NCBI RefSeq assembly: GCF_900465315.1
Contig: NZ_UBIX01000016.1
Length of the DNA: 64,000 nt
From: Asaia bogorensis_B
GTDB taxonomy: Bacteria; Pseudomonadota; Alphaproteobacteria; Acetobacterales; Acetobacteraceae
Direction: 5' to 3' (one strand)
This document shows positions 25,848 through 34,174 of this stretch, one piece after another. The translations under genes were made by a program, and so were the position numbers. The notes beneath the pieces were generated by a model that was given only the letters and a program-made list of their open reading frames with translations, did not search any database and had not been told where the DNA came from. Numbering within the stretch: position 1 is the first letter of the stretch; each line of letters opens with the position of its first letter.

Positions 25848-26951
25848 TCATGCCCGACGCAAACGCCTTCGCACGTCCTCGATGTCAAGACCAGACTCGG
25901 CAGGTCGATTAGAGACACTTCCCTGCCAGACGAGATCATATCCTTTTGGCCCCGCCACCAGTGTCACATCATGACTACCGCGCGAAGCACATCCCTTGGC
26001 GCAGCCCGAGACATGGAGCCGTCTGCCGCGCAGTTCAGTCACAAGCGACAGCGCGTCGCGTTGTGTTGGCGCATGGGCCTGTGCGCAGCGCCCTGCGCCC
26101 GGACAGGCCACGAGGTCCGCTCGCCTGTCCTGAGGGTCGGTTATCAGGTCATGGGCTGCGACAGGGCGATCAAGCACCAGCCCGCGCCAGGGTGTCAGCC
26201 GTATCGCTGCACCGGCAGAAGCGATGGAGGCAAGAGTCTGGGCACTGATTTCACCCAGCACCGCCACAGCACCAAAACACCCAGGCAGGAAGGGACCAAG
26301 CAAGGGCGGTATCGTCCCTCTAAATGGTGCCGCCCGATGCAATGCCCGATCTGCAACGGCCCGATGCGCAGAACGCTGGAGCGCCGCCAGCACTTCATTG
26401 ACCAGCTCTGCCCTATCCGGTTGATAGCGAAGGGCACCTTCATACAAAGCCCACTCCCCCGCCTCGTGGCGCAGGGCCAGATCACCCCGCAGCGCCCCTG
26501 AGGGGACTAGTCCACCACCATCGACAGCAAGGCTGAATTTCTCCGGCGGACGCCATGAGGGCGGCAAATCCTGCATCGCATGCGTGATTTCATGCGCGAG
26601 AGCCAAGGTGTCGTCAGCGCAATCGGGATCAAGACCAGCCAGAGGCGATGCAAACAGGATGCGGCGGCGTGCTTCCTGCTGTGGTGCCGCAAGGCCCAGA
26701 CCATACGCCACAGCACGCGACGTGAAATCGAGCGCGGCCTGATGATCGAGCCCCCGAAGCTGGAGGTTGCCACGCAGGGTGAGCGTGATGCGCGCATTGC
26801 CATGACGCGCGGCATAATCCGCCAGAAAGGCTGATTGCCCGGGGTTCAGTCCTGTGGGGTCCGGGGTGACACGCACCAGCCAGCCATCATGCGTTTGCAT
26901 TGGGGCATGAAGGGCTGGACACCAGCCTTTGCGAATGGGGGCGGAACTCAT
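25848..26951 (-). CDS. cobG: Precorrin-3B synthase (monooxygenase)
   Basis: Oxygen-dependent enzyme with a 4Fe-4S centre and non-haem iron that hydroxylates precorrin-3A and forms the gamma-lactone of precorrin-3B; its presence marks the aerobic cobalamin route. 367 residues with the sulfite/nitrite-reductase-like fold; cluster cysteines C283 and C289 (CPGAGRC) and C317 and C321 (GCAKGCASRG). Start ATG 26951 is preceded by GGAGAGG; the longer frame to 27482 is antisense to nuoN and rejected. It is the first gene of cobGHIJ. A strong terminator ends 38 bp upstream and its ribosome-binding site lies in the loop of a small hairpin. No cobalamin riboswitch is visible here. Confidence 0.92.
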   Translation of the reverse strand: MSSAPIRKGWCPALHAPMQTHDGWLVRVTPDPTGLNPGQSAFLADYAARHGNARITLTLRGNLQLRGLDHQAALDFTSRAVAYGLGLAAPQQEARRRILFASPLAGLDPDCADDTLALAHEITHAMQDLPPSWRPPEKFSLAVDGGGLVPSGALRGDLALRHEAGEWALYEGALRYQPDRAELVNEVLAALQRSAHRAVADRALHRAAPFRGTIPPLLGPFLPGCFGAVAVLGEISAQTLASIASAGAAIRLTPWRGLVLDRPVAAHDLITDPQDRRADLVACPGAGRCAQAHAPTQRDALSLVTELRGRRLHVSGCAKGCASRGSHDVTLVAGPKGYDLVWQGSVSNRPAESGLDIEDVRRRLRRA

Positions 26952-26953
26952 GA

Positions 26954-26978
26954 CCCGGTGATACCTCTCCTGACCGGG
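26954..26978 (-). promoter_or_regulatory. Stem-loop enclosing the cobG ribosome-binding site
   Basis: On the minus strand CCCGGT and ACCGGG form a 6-bp stem (plus a possible G-U pair) around a 13-nt loop that contains GGAGAGG, the cobG Shine-Dalgarno. The 3' arm ends 2 nt before the cobG ATG, so the structure could tune translation initiation. It may also be a chance structure. Confidence 0.45.
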
Positions 26979-26988
26979 CAATGCGCAT

Positions 26989-27020
26989 AAAAAAAGCTGC
27001 ACGCCCGACGGACATGCAGC
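26989..27020 (-). terminator. Rho-independent terminator of the nuo operon
   Basis: Minus strand: an 11-bp stem (GCTGCATGTCC / GGGCGTGCAGC, two G-U pairs) with a 3-nt loop followed by seven T residues. It is 57 bp after the nuoN stop and only 38 bp before cobG. A second 9-bp dyad (GAACTGGCG / CGCCAGTTC, about 27036-27063) lies between nuoN and this terminator. Confidence 0.9.
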
Positions 27021-27076
27021 CTTCATCGACTTTCTGAACTGGCGGCCATGTAGTCGCCAGTTCGGGAGAGCCTTCG

Positions 27077-28525
27077 TCAGGGCAAGGTTGCTGGCGCCGT
27101 AGGGAGAGGCGGGGCCACAACCAGAGACTGGCTGCGCTGGACCAGCGTGCTGGGGCAAATGCCCAGCAGGATGGTGGCGCAGGCCAGCACAGTGATCAGT
27201 GCTGCATTGACCGGCGTAGGCGCCGTCAGTTCCGCGCGGGTCTCGCGATCTGCTGGCGCAGGCGTCAGCATGATCAGGATCAGGCGCAGATAGTAGAACA
27301 GACCGATCGTGCTGCTGGCGATCAGAACGAAGAGCAGAAGCGTGCGATGGGCCGAAACGCCCGCAGCCGCCACATAGAACTTCGCAAAGAAGCCGACTGC
27401 CGGGGGGATACCTGCCAGCGAAATCAGCATGATCGACATGGCCAGCGCTGCGGCAGGCTTGCGACGGAACAGCCCGTGCCATTCACGGATATCGGTACCT
27501 TGCGGCAGAACACCGTTCATGATGGCAAACACGCCAAGCGTCGAGATCGCATAGGCCGCAAGGTAGAAGGCAGCCGAAGCCACGCCAAACGGCCCCGGTG
27601 ACAGGAAAGCCACCAGCAGATAGCCCACATGCGCGATGGACGACCCGGCAAGCAGGCGACGCAGATCTGTCTGCACCACGGCCATCAGGTTACCGCCCAG
27701 CATGCTGAGCACGGCCACGATCAGAATCTCGTTCACCTGTGCGCTGGGCGCATAGAGATTGACGGCGGAGAAATAGCGCAGCATGGCCGCAAAAAGCGCG
27801 ATCTTGGATGTCACGGCCACCAGGGCCGCCACCGGTACGGACGTGCCTTCAAGCACATCGGCCAGCCAGAGATGGAACGGCACGGCAGACAGTTTGAAGA
27901 ACATGCCCGACAGGATGAGGATAACCCCCATCACACCAATGATCGGCTCGGGAACATGGCTGAGATCGGGGGCTGCAAAGCGCAGCGATCCGGTCTCGGC
28001 GTAGATCAGCGCAAAACCGAACACCATCGTGGCCGATGCGACACCCGAAAGAAGCAGATACTTCATCGCGGCTTCACCGGCGTCGAGACGCTGGTTGTGG
28101 AACGCGATCAGGCCAAGCAGGGCCAGGCTGAGCGTTTCGAGACCAAGGAAGAACGACACGAAATGAACCGCGCCGGTCATGGCCACGCCACCCAGTGTGG
28201 CCAGTGTGAGCAGCAGGAAATACTCGCTGTTCACACTCGGGTCAGCACTGATGGCGCCATGGCGCGACATCAGCACGATTGCCAGTGCGGAGAGAATGAT
28301 CAGCGCACCGGCGAAAGAGGCCCATGTATCGGGGGCAAAAAGCGGGGTGGCACCCGTCATGACGAGCACGGTCGGCAGCATGATCGAGGCCAGCGATGCC
28401 AGAAGAACGATCACGCACAGAATGGCATCACGAACGACATGACGCCGCCAGGAGATGGCTGCGAGCTGCACCAGGCTTCCGAGGCACAGCACCAGCACCG
28501 CATTGGGGAGGAACGAGAAAGACAT
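27077..28525 (-). CDS. nuoN: NADH-quinone oxidoreductase subunit N
   Basis: Antiporter-like proton-pumping subunit of the complex I membrane arm; 482 residues, about 14 helices. The family core is clear: a conserved glutamate region (VSFFLGLETLSLALLGL), lysine-containing helices (GMFFKLSAVPFHLWLADVLE) and the SSIAHVGYLLVAF segment. Start ATG 28525 shares a base with the nuoM stop (TAATG). The frame extends upstream to 28798 only as an antisense accident. It is the last gene of the operon, followed by a terminator. Confidence 0.96.
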   Translation of the reverse strand: MSFSFLPNAVLVLCLGSLVQLAAISWRRHVVRDAILCVIVLLASLASIMLPTVLVMTGATPLFAPDTWASFAGALIILSALAIVLMSRHGAISADPSVNSEYFLLLTLATLGGVAMTGAVHFVSFFLGLETLSLALLGLIAFHNQRLDAGEAAMKYLLLSGVASATMVFGFALIYAETGSLRFAAPDLSHVPEPIIGVMGVILILSGMFFKLSAVPFHLWLADVLEGTSVPVAALVAVTSKIALFAAMLRYFSAVNLYAPSAQVNEILIVAVLSMLGGNLMAVVQTDLRRLLAGSSIAHVGYLLVAFLSPGPFGVASAAFYLAAYAISTLGVFAIMNGVLPQGTDIREWHGLFRRKPAAALAMSIMLISLAGIPPAVGFFAKFYVAAAGVSAHRTLLLFVLIASSTIGLFYYLRLILIMLTPAPADRETRAELTAPTPVNAALITVLACATILLGICPSTLVQRSQSLVVAPPLPTAPATLP

Positions 28526-30027
28526 TACTGGGCCTGCTCCTGAGCGATGCTCACGACATGGGGGCTGGCCGGTGCCGACAGGTTGAGAACCGGCTGCGGA
28601 TAGACGCCAAGCGCAAGGAGAAGAAGGGCTGCCACACCAAGGACAGCGAGATGCGGCACGGAAGGCGCACCAAGCGGTGCCACGGCATCGGTCTTTTTCG
28701 GACCATAGAAGACGCGCAGCATCATGGTGAGCGAATAGACCGACGACAGCACCAGACCAGCCGCTGCGAAGAACGTCATGGTATGGCTGACCTGCCATGT
28801 GCCCATGAGCACCAGGAACTCACCGACAAAGTTGCCCAGCCCCGGGAGGCCAAGCGAGGCCGCAGCGAAGAACATGGCAAATGCCGAGAACTGCGGCATG
28901 GCAGGCCAGAGCCCACCCATGCGCGACATGTCACGCGTCCCCAGACGATCTTCCAGAAGCCCTGCGATCACGAACAGAGCGCCCGTGCTGAGACCATGCG
29001 CCACCATCTGGGCGATGGCACCCTCCATACCGATGCGTGTGCCCGAGAACACACCCAGCAGGATGAAGCCAAGATGGCTGATGGAGGAATAGGCAATGAG
29101 GCGCTTGATATCGTCCTGCGCCACGGCAAGCCATGCGCAGTACAGGATACCGACCACGCCAAGCGTCATGGCGATGGGTGCGAGATGCGCCGCAGCACCG
29201 GGGAAGAGCATGACCACGAAGCGGATCAGGCCATAGCCACCTGTCTTGGCCAGAACACCCGAAAGCAGAATGCTCGCAGCGGCAGGCGATGCCGCATAGG
29301 TGTCTGGCAGCCACGAATGGAAAGGCACCATAGGCAGCTTGACCGCAAAAGCGATGAAGAAGCCAAGCATCAGCACCGGGGCGATGGGCGCAATGAGCGC
29401 CGTCTGCGAGAGGGCAAAGTAGTCGAACGTAATGACGCCGGTGCGCTGGGCGTTGACGATGACAAGGCCAAGAATGGCCAGCAGCATCAGCAGGCCACTT
29501 CCCTGCGTGAACAGGAAGAATTTCAGCGCTGCGCGCTGGCGCCCTGCATCACCCCAGATCAGGATAACCCCGAAGAGCGGCAGGAGCATAAGCTCCCAGA
29601 AGAAGAAGAACAGGAACAGATCGGTCGCCATGAAGACGCCGTTGATCCCGGCCACCGTCGCCAGCAGCAGGAAGTGAAACAGGCCGGCGCGATCTGCCAC
29701 GTTGCGTGCGCTGAGCAGCGCGCAAGGCAGGGAGATCAGCGCGTTGAGCCACAGCATGACGAGGCTCAGACCGTCAATGTCGAGCCGGACATTGATGCCC
29801 AGCATCGGCACCCAGGCCATGGAGAAATGGCCAAGCCATCCCCCGGCGCTGGCACCGCCTGACAACGCGCTGAGTGTGACCTGCGCGAGCAGGATCACCA
29901 TCAGCACAAGCGTGATGAGCGAGGAAACCGACGCCGCGCGCGAGGCGCCGCGCAGCCCGACAAGCCAGGCTGCAAGACCCCCGATGAAGGGGATCAGAAC
30001 AAGAGCGGGAAGTGCCAACATCATCAT
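28525..30027 (-). CDS. nuoM: NADH-quinone oxidoreductase subunit M
   Basis: Antiporter-like proton-pumping subunit, about 500 residues. Conserved features: FFFWELMLLPLFGVIL with the proton-channel Glu, AFAVKLPMVPFHSWLPDTY with the key Lys and the HSWLPDTY motif, and AYSSISHLGFILLG. The start is ATG 30027, which overlaps the nuoL stop as ATGA; ATG 30039 is four codons earlier and also possible. It overlaps nuoN by one base. Confidence 0.96.
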   Translation of the reverse strand: MMMLALPALVLIPFIGGLAAWLVGLRGASRAASVSSLITLVLMVILLAQVTLSALSGGASAGGWLGHFSMAWVPMLGINVRLDIDGLSLVMLWLNALISLPCALLSARNVADRAGLFHFLLLATVAGINGVFMATDLFLFFFFWELMLLPLFGVILIWGDAGRQRAALKFFLFTQGSGLLMLLAILGLVIVNAQRTGVITFDYFALSQTALIAPIAPVLMLGFFIAFAVKLPMVPFHSWLPDTYAASPAAASILLSGVLAKTGGYGLIRFVVMLFPGAAAHLAPIAMTLGVVGILYCAWLAVAQDDIKRLIAYSSISHLGFILLGVFSGTRIGMEGAIAQMVAHGLSTGALFVIAGLLEDRLGTRDMSRMGGLWPAMPQFSAFAMFFAAASLGLPGLGNFVGEFLVLMGTWQVSHTMTFFAAAGLVLSSVYSLTMMLRVFYGPKKTDAVAPLGAPSVPHLAVLGVAALLLLALGVYPQPVLNLSAPASPHVVSIAQEQAQ

Positions 30028-31856
30028 ACCGCCAGACAAAGAGCTGCAACCGTTCCTGCTGCGATCCAGCCGGCATAGCGACGCACCTGGCCGCTCTGCA
30101 GCTTCGCAACAGCGTATCCACCGCCCTGGGTCAGGGCTGCAACCAGATCATAGAAACGATCGATGAAATCACGACGGTTCAGATGGGCAAGCACCATGAA
30201 CGGCCGTACGAAAACCCGGTCATACAGCGTGTCGAAACCCCAATCGGCGCGCAGCGTCGAAATGGCAGGGCTTTCGGCAGCAACCGGTGCTTCGCCTTTC
30301 GGGCGCCACAGCGTCCAGGCGATGGTCACGCCGGCAATCGGCACGAGAGAGCCGAGAATGAGCAGGCTGGTATTGTGCTCTTCAGGCAGGGCACCGAGCA
30401 CGGGGGAAAGAAGATTGGAGAAGATATGCACGTGTGCGATGGCATCCGGCATTTCCATCCAGCCGCCCGCAATGGCGAGCACGGACAGGATCCCCATGGG
30501 CAGGGCCATGGCGATGCCCGACTTGCCATGTGCATGGGTGCGATGACCGCCCCAGAACACGATGAACACGCAGCGGAAGATATAGATGGAGGTCAGGAAG
30601 GCACCAAACAGCGCACCGGCCCAGAAGATCGGGCTCAAATTATAGGCGCTGCCCAGAATGAGCTCTTTCGAGAAGTAACCGGCGGTGATCAGCGGCAGAC
30701 CTGCCAGCGCAGCCGAACCAATCAGGAAGGCTGCAAACACCCAGGGCATGTCCTTGCGCAGACCACCCATCTTGAAGATGTCCTGCTCGTGATGGACGCG
30801 CAGGATGATCGAACCTGCCGCCATGAAGAGCAGCGCCTTGAAGAAGGCATGCGTGACGAGATGGAACATGGCAGCATGCCAGGCGCCGCAACCGAGCGCG
30901 AGGTACATGTAGCCGAGTTGGCTCATGGTGGAATAAGCGAGGATGCGCTTGATGTCGGTCTGGACCAGAGCGCTGCCCGCAGCGAGCAGAATGGTCACGA
31001 AACCCACAATGGCGCAGGCAAACATCGCCAGCGGCGTGAGAACGAACAGACCGTGCAGACGCGCCAGAAGATAGACACCCGCCGTGACCATGGTCGCGGC
31101 ATGAATGAGCGCCGAGACTGGCGTCGGGCCGGCCATGGCGTCAGGCAACCAGGTCTGGAGCGGCACCTGGGCCGATTTGGCCATTGCACCACCCAGCAGC
31201 AGGAACATGCCCAGTGTCAGCGTGCGCGGTGCGGCATGGGGACCGACGGCCAGAAGCGTCGGGATGTCCAGCGAACCGACGGCTGTTGCCATCAGCAGCA
31301 TACCCAGCAGGAACAGCGCATCGCCCACACGCGTAACCACAAAGGCCTTTCGCGCGGCGATGGCATTGGCCTGTTCGCCATACCAGAAGCCGATGAGCAG
31401 ATAGGAGCAAAGGCCCACACCTTCCCACCCGATGAACACACCCAGCAGATCCGATGCCAGAACCAGCAAAAGCATGGAGGCAACGAAAAGGGTCATGTAG
31501 GTGAAGAAACGCGCGATGTCCTCGTCGTCATACATGTAGGCACAGGCATAGACGAGAATGAGGAAGCCGACGCAGGACACCACCAGCATCATGACCAGCG
31601 AAAGCCGGTCGAGCGTGAGTGCGATCTGGGCGTTGAAGGAGCCGACATTCATCCAGTTCCACAGCACAACGTGCAGCGAACCGAGCGAGTCCGGACCGGA
31701 AAGGAAGCAATAGGCCGAAATGACGGCGAAAAGCGCACAAAGCCCCATACCGGCACCGACGAGAAGCGTCGTTGCCCGTGCGGGGAGCTTGCCCCCGGTC
31801 AGCATCAGGATGATGGAGACCGCCAGGGGGCAGAAAATGACAAGCGGAAGCAGCAT
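30024..31856 (-). CDS. nuoL: NADH-quinone oxidoreductase subunit L
   Basis: Distal antiporter-like subunit with the long lateral helix along the membrane arm; 610 residues. Typical motifs: FIGWEGVGLCSYLLIGFWY with the channel Glu, SAQVPLQTWLPDAMAGPTPV, AYSTMSQLGYMYLALG, and HAFFKALLFMAAGS. Start ATG 31856 is preceded by a G-rich SD-like run. A longer start at 31898 overlaps nuoK and is less likely. It overlaps nuoM by 4 bp. Confidence 0.96.
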   Translation of the reverse strand: MLLPLVIFCPLAVSIILMLTGGKLPARATTLLVGAGMGLCALFAVISAYCFLSGPDSLGSLHVVLWNWMNVGSFNAQIALTLDRLSLVMMLVVSCVGFLILVYACAYMYDDEDIARFFTYMTLFVASMLLLVLASDLLGVFIGWEGVGLCSYLLIGFWYGEQANAIAARKAFVVTRVGDALFLLGMLLMATAVGSLDIPTLLAVGPHAAPRTLTLGMFLLLGGAMAKSAQVPLQTWLPDAMAGPTPVSALIHAATMVTAGVYLLARLHGLFVLTPLAMFACAIVGFVTILLAAGSALVQTDIKRILAYSTMSQLGYMYLALGCGAWHAAMFHLVTHAFFKALLFMAAGSIILRVHHEQDIFKMGGLRKDMPWVFAAFLIGSAALAGLPLITAGYFSKELILGSAYNLSPIFWAGALFGAFLTSIYIFRCVFIVFWGGHRTHAHGKSGIAMALPMGILSVLAIAGGWMEMPDAIAHVHIFSNLLSPVLGALPEEHNTSLLILGSLVPIAGVTIAWTLWRPKGEAPVAAESPAISTLRADWGFDTLYDRVFVRPFMVLAHLNRRDFIDRFYDLVAALTQGGGYAVAKLQSGQVRRYAGWIAAGTVAALCLAV

Positions 31857-31866
31857 GGCCACGAGA

Positions 31867-32178
31867 CTAACCCCCCAGACGATTGCCGGTATCGGCATCT
31901 AGCGTGGAGCGTCCGGCTGCATGCATGCGCAGGATGATGGCCAGGCCAACTGCGGATTCCGCAGCAGCGAAGGCGACCACCATGATGAACATGACCTGAC
32001 CATCCGCCATATGCCAGCGATTGCCCGCCGCGATGAATGCGAGGCAAGCGGCATTGAGCATGATTTCGGTCGACATCAGCATGAAGAGCAGGTTGCGGCG
32101 TACAAGAACGCCCAACGCTCCGAGTGAAAAGAGTATGACGGCGACAATGAGCGCGCCATTGGGATCGGCAGCAGTCAT
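31867..32178 (-). CDS. nuoK: NADH-quinone oxidoreductase subunit K
   Basis: Small three-helix membrane subunit (103 residues). The two buried glutamates of the proton path are in MLMSTEIMLNAACL and VAFAAAESAVGLAII, as in E. coli NuoK. GGAGG inside the end of nuoJ precedes the ATG, and only 1 bp separates the genes. Confidence 0.96.
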   Translation of the reverse strand: MTAADPNGALIVAVILFSLGALGVLVRRNLLFMLMSTEIMLNAACLAFIAAGNRWHMADGQVMFIMVVAFAAAESAVGLAIILRMHAAGRSTLDADTGNRLGG

Positions 32179-32179
32179 A

Positions 32180-32683
32180 TCAGGATTTCCCTCCGATCCG
32201 GCGGCCGATGTGATAGGCGCTCACAAGCCCTGCCAGAAGCAGGAACGAGGAGAGCTCGACGGTCAGGATATAGGGGCCATAAAGCGTCAGACCGACCGCC
32301 TTGGGGCCGATCGGCGCGCCAACGGTGCCCACCGCCATGGTGTTGTGGCTCACGCCATACACAAGCAGACCCATCAGAAGCAGCGAAATCACGCTGGGGC
32401 CAATCCAGGCGCCACCGGCAAACCAGCCTTTTTCACGAAGCTGGTCGGGCTGGCCCAGATTGATCATCATGACCACGAACACGAACAGGACCATGATCGC
32501 GCCGGCATAGACGATGATTTCGAGCATGGCGGCAAAAGGCGCACCCAGCTCTTCAAACATGCAGGCAAGCGCCAGAAGCGACACGACAAGGTAAAGCAGG
32601 CCGTGAACGGGGATGGTGCGGGTAATCGCCAACGCGGTCGCGCCGATGGCGATCAGCCCATAGAGTTCAAGCATGATATTCAT
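32180..32683 (-). CDS. nuoJ: NADH-quinone oxidoreductase subunit J
   Basis: Five-helix membrane subunit (167 residues) next to NuoK and NuoA in complex I. The conserved third helix IIVYAGAIMVLFVFVVMM is present, including the segment whose pi-bulge is linked to coupling. It is 2 bp from nuoI and 1 bp from nuoK. Confidence 0.95.
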   Translation of the reverse strand: MNIMLELYGLIAIGATALAITRTIPVHGLLYLVVSLLALACMFEELGAPFAAMLEIIVYAGAIMVLFVFVVMMINLGQPDQLREKGWFAGGAWIGPSVISLLLMGLLVYGVSHNTMAVGTVGAPIGPKAVGLTLYGPYILTVELSSFLLLAGLVSAYHIGRRIGGKS

Positions 32684-32685
32684 GA

Positions 32686-33198
32686 TCAGGGCATCAGCGC
32701 ATGAATGTCGATAGGCTTGGCTTCATTTTCGGCTTCACCTTTGTTCTTGCCCGGGATCTTGAGCCCCGACACATTATAGAAGCTGTAATCATGTACCTTG
32801 CCGGGTCCGCTGATCAGGAGGTCTTCCTTCTCGTAAACCAGGTTCTGGCGCACATATTCGCTCATCTCGAAATCGGGCGTGAGCTGAATGGCGTAGGTTG
32901 GGCAAGCTTCCTCACAGAAACCGCAGAAGATGCAGCGTGAGAAATTGATCTGGAAGAATTCCGGATACCAGCGCCCTTCCTTCTCGCCTTTCTGCAGGCT
33001 GATGCAATCTACCGGGCAGGCCGCGGCGCACAGATTACAGGCCACGCAGCGCTCTTCGCCGCTCGGATCGCGGGTGAGGACGATACGACCGCGATAGCGG
33101 GGGGACAGGTACGGTTTGACGTCCGGATACTGCACCGTTTCATTGCGATGAAACATGTGCAGGAACGTCATCCATATGGTGCGGAGAATACCAAGCAT
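32686..33198 (-). CDS. nuoI: NADH-quinone oxidoreductase subunit I (2x[4Fe-4S] ferredoxin)
   Basis: Carries clusters N6a and N6b between NuoG and NuoB; 170 residues. Two complete ferredoxin motifs: CVACNLCAAACPVDC (about 53-67) and CIFCGFCEEACPTYAIQ (about 90-106). The start is ATG 33198, 13 bp after the nuoH stop, with GAGGGGGCGCGCC upstream. Confidence 0.96.
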   Translation of the reverse strand: MLGILRTIWMTFLHMFHRNETVQYPDVKPYLSPRYRGRIVLTRDPSGEERCVACNLCAAACPVDCISLQKGEKEGRWYPEFFQINFSRCIFCGFCEEACPTYAIQLTPDFEMSEYVRQNLVYEKEDLLISGPGKVHDYSFYNVSGLKIPGKNKGEAENEAKPIDIHALMP

Positions 33199-33211
33199 GG
33201 CGCGCCCCCTC

Positions 33212-34174
33212 TCAGACGCCCGCGCGCAGCAGAACGACCGCGCCGGTGACCAGAATGTTAAGAAGAGACAGCGGCAACAGCACCTTCCAGCCGAAGGACA
33301 TCAGCTGGTCGTAACGAGGACGGGGCAGTGCTGCGCGCAGCAGGATGTAGAAGCAGATCAGCAGGAAAACCTTGATCGCAAACCACAGGAAGGGCGGCAG
33401 GAACGGGCCATGCCAACCACCGAGGTACAGCGTGGTGATCAGGGCCGAGCTGAGCGCGACACCGGCATATTCGGCAAGGTAGAACATGCCGAATTTCATG
33501 CCCGAATACTCGGTATGGAAGCCTGCGCCGATTTCGTTTTCACCTTCCGGGAAGTCGAAAGGCAGACGATGCGTTTCGGCAATACCGGCAAGCAGGAAGA
33601 TCACGGCACCCAGGCATTGCGGGATGATGAACCAGCAATGGGTCTGGGCTTCCACGATGTCGCGAATGCTGAACGAACCGGCCGCCATGACAACGCCCAT
33701 GACCGACAGGCCCATGAACACTTCATAGGAGATCATCTGGGCGGCGGCACGCATGCCACCAAGCAGGGCGTATTTGTTGTTGGACGACCACCCAGCGAGA
33801 ACCACCGAATAGACGCCAAGGCCCAGCATACCGAAGATGAAGAGCAGGCCGACATTCAGCTCACCCGCCACACCCCAGATGGGGGTGATGGGCACGACGC
33901 CGAAGCAAAGCAGAACGGCCAGAAAGCCGATGATCGGCGCGACAAGAAAGACCGGCTTGTCCGCGAAAGGCGGAATCCAGTCCTGCTTGAACAGCATCTT
34001 CATCGCATCGGCGATGACCTGAAACAGGCCGAACGGGCCGACGCGGTTAGGGCCGGGGCGATCCTGGAACACGCCAAGCAGGCGGCGCTCCAGCATGGTC
34101 GAGACCGCTGCGACGCCGAGAACGCCAAAGACGGTCACGACGATCACAAGAATTGGCCACACGATGGGCATCAT
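33212..34174 (-). CDS. nuoH: NADH-quinone oxidoreductase subunit H
   Basis: Membrane subunit lining the quinone cavity; 320 residues, eight helices. Hallmarks are RPGPNRVGPFGLFQ and the acidic ENEIGAGFHTEYSGMKFGM loop near the quinone site. ATG overlaps the nuoG stop in an ATGA junction. Confidence 0.96.
   Translation of the reverse strand: MMPIVWPILVIVVTVFGVLGVAAVSTMLERRLLGVFQDRPGPNRVGPFGLFQVIADAMKMLFKQDWIPPFADKPVFLVAPIIGFLAVLLCFGVVPITPIWGVAGELNVGLLFIFGMLGLGVYSVVLAGWSSNNKYALLGGMRAAAQMISYEVFMGLSVMGVVMAAGSFSIRDIVEAQTHCWFIIPQCLGAVIFLLAGIAETHRLPFDFPEGENEIGAGFHTEYSGMKFGMFYLAEYAGVALSSALITTLYLGGWHGPFLPPFLWFAIKVFLLICFYILLRAALPRPRYDQLMSFGWKVLLPLSLLNILVTGAVVLLRAGV

Noticed and set aside
26952..27482. 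N-terminal extension of the cobG frame
   Set aside because: Antisense to the nuoN 3' end and spans the terminator; ATG 26951 matches the CobG family start.
28396..29862. 488-codon plus-strand frame opposite nuoM
   Set aside because: Shadow frame with low-complexity Glu/His/Arg/Gln-rich composition.
30012..31937. 641-codon open frame on the plus strand opposite nuoL
   Set aside because: Antisense to a certain gene; charged, His/Gln/Arg-rich composition typical of a shadow frame in GC-rich DNA, with no family features.
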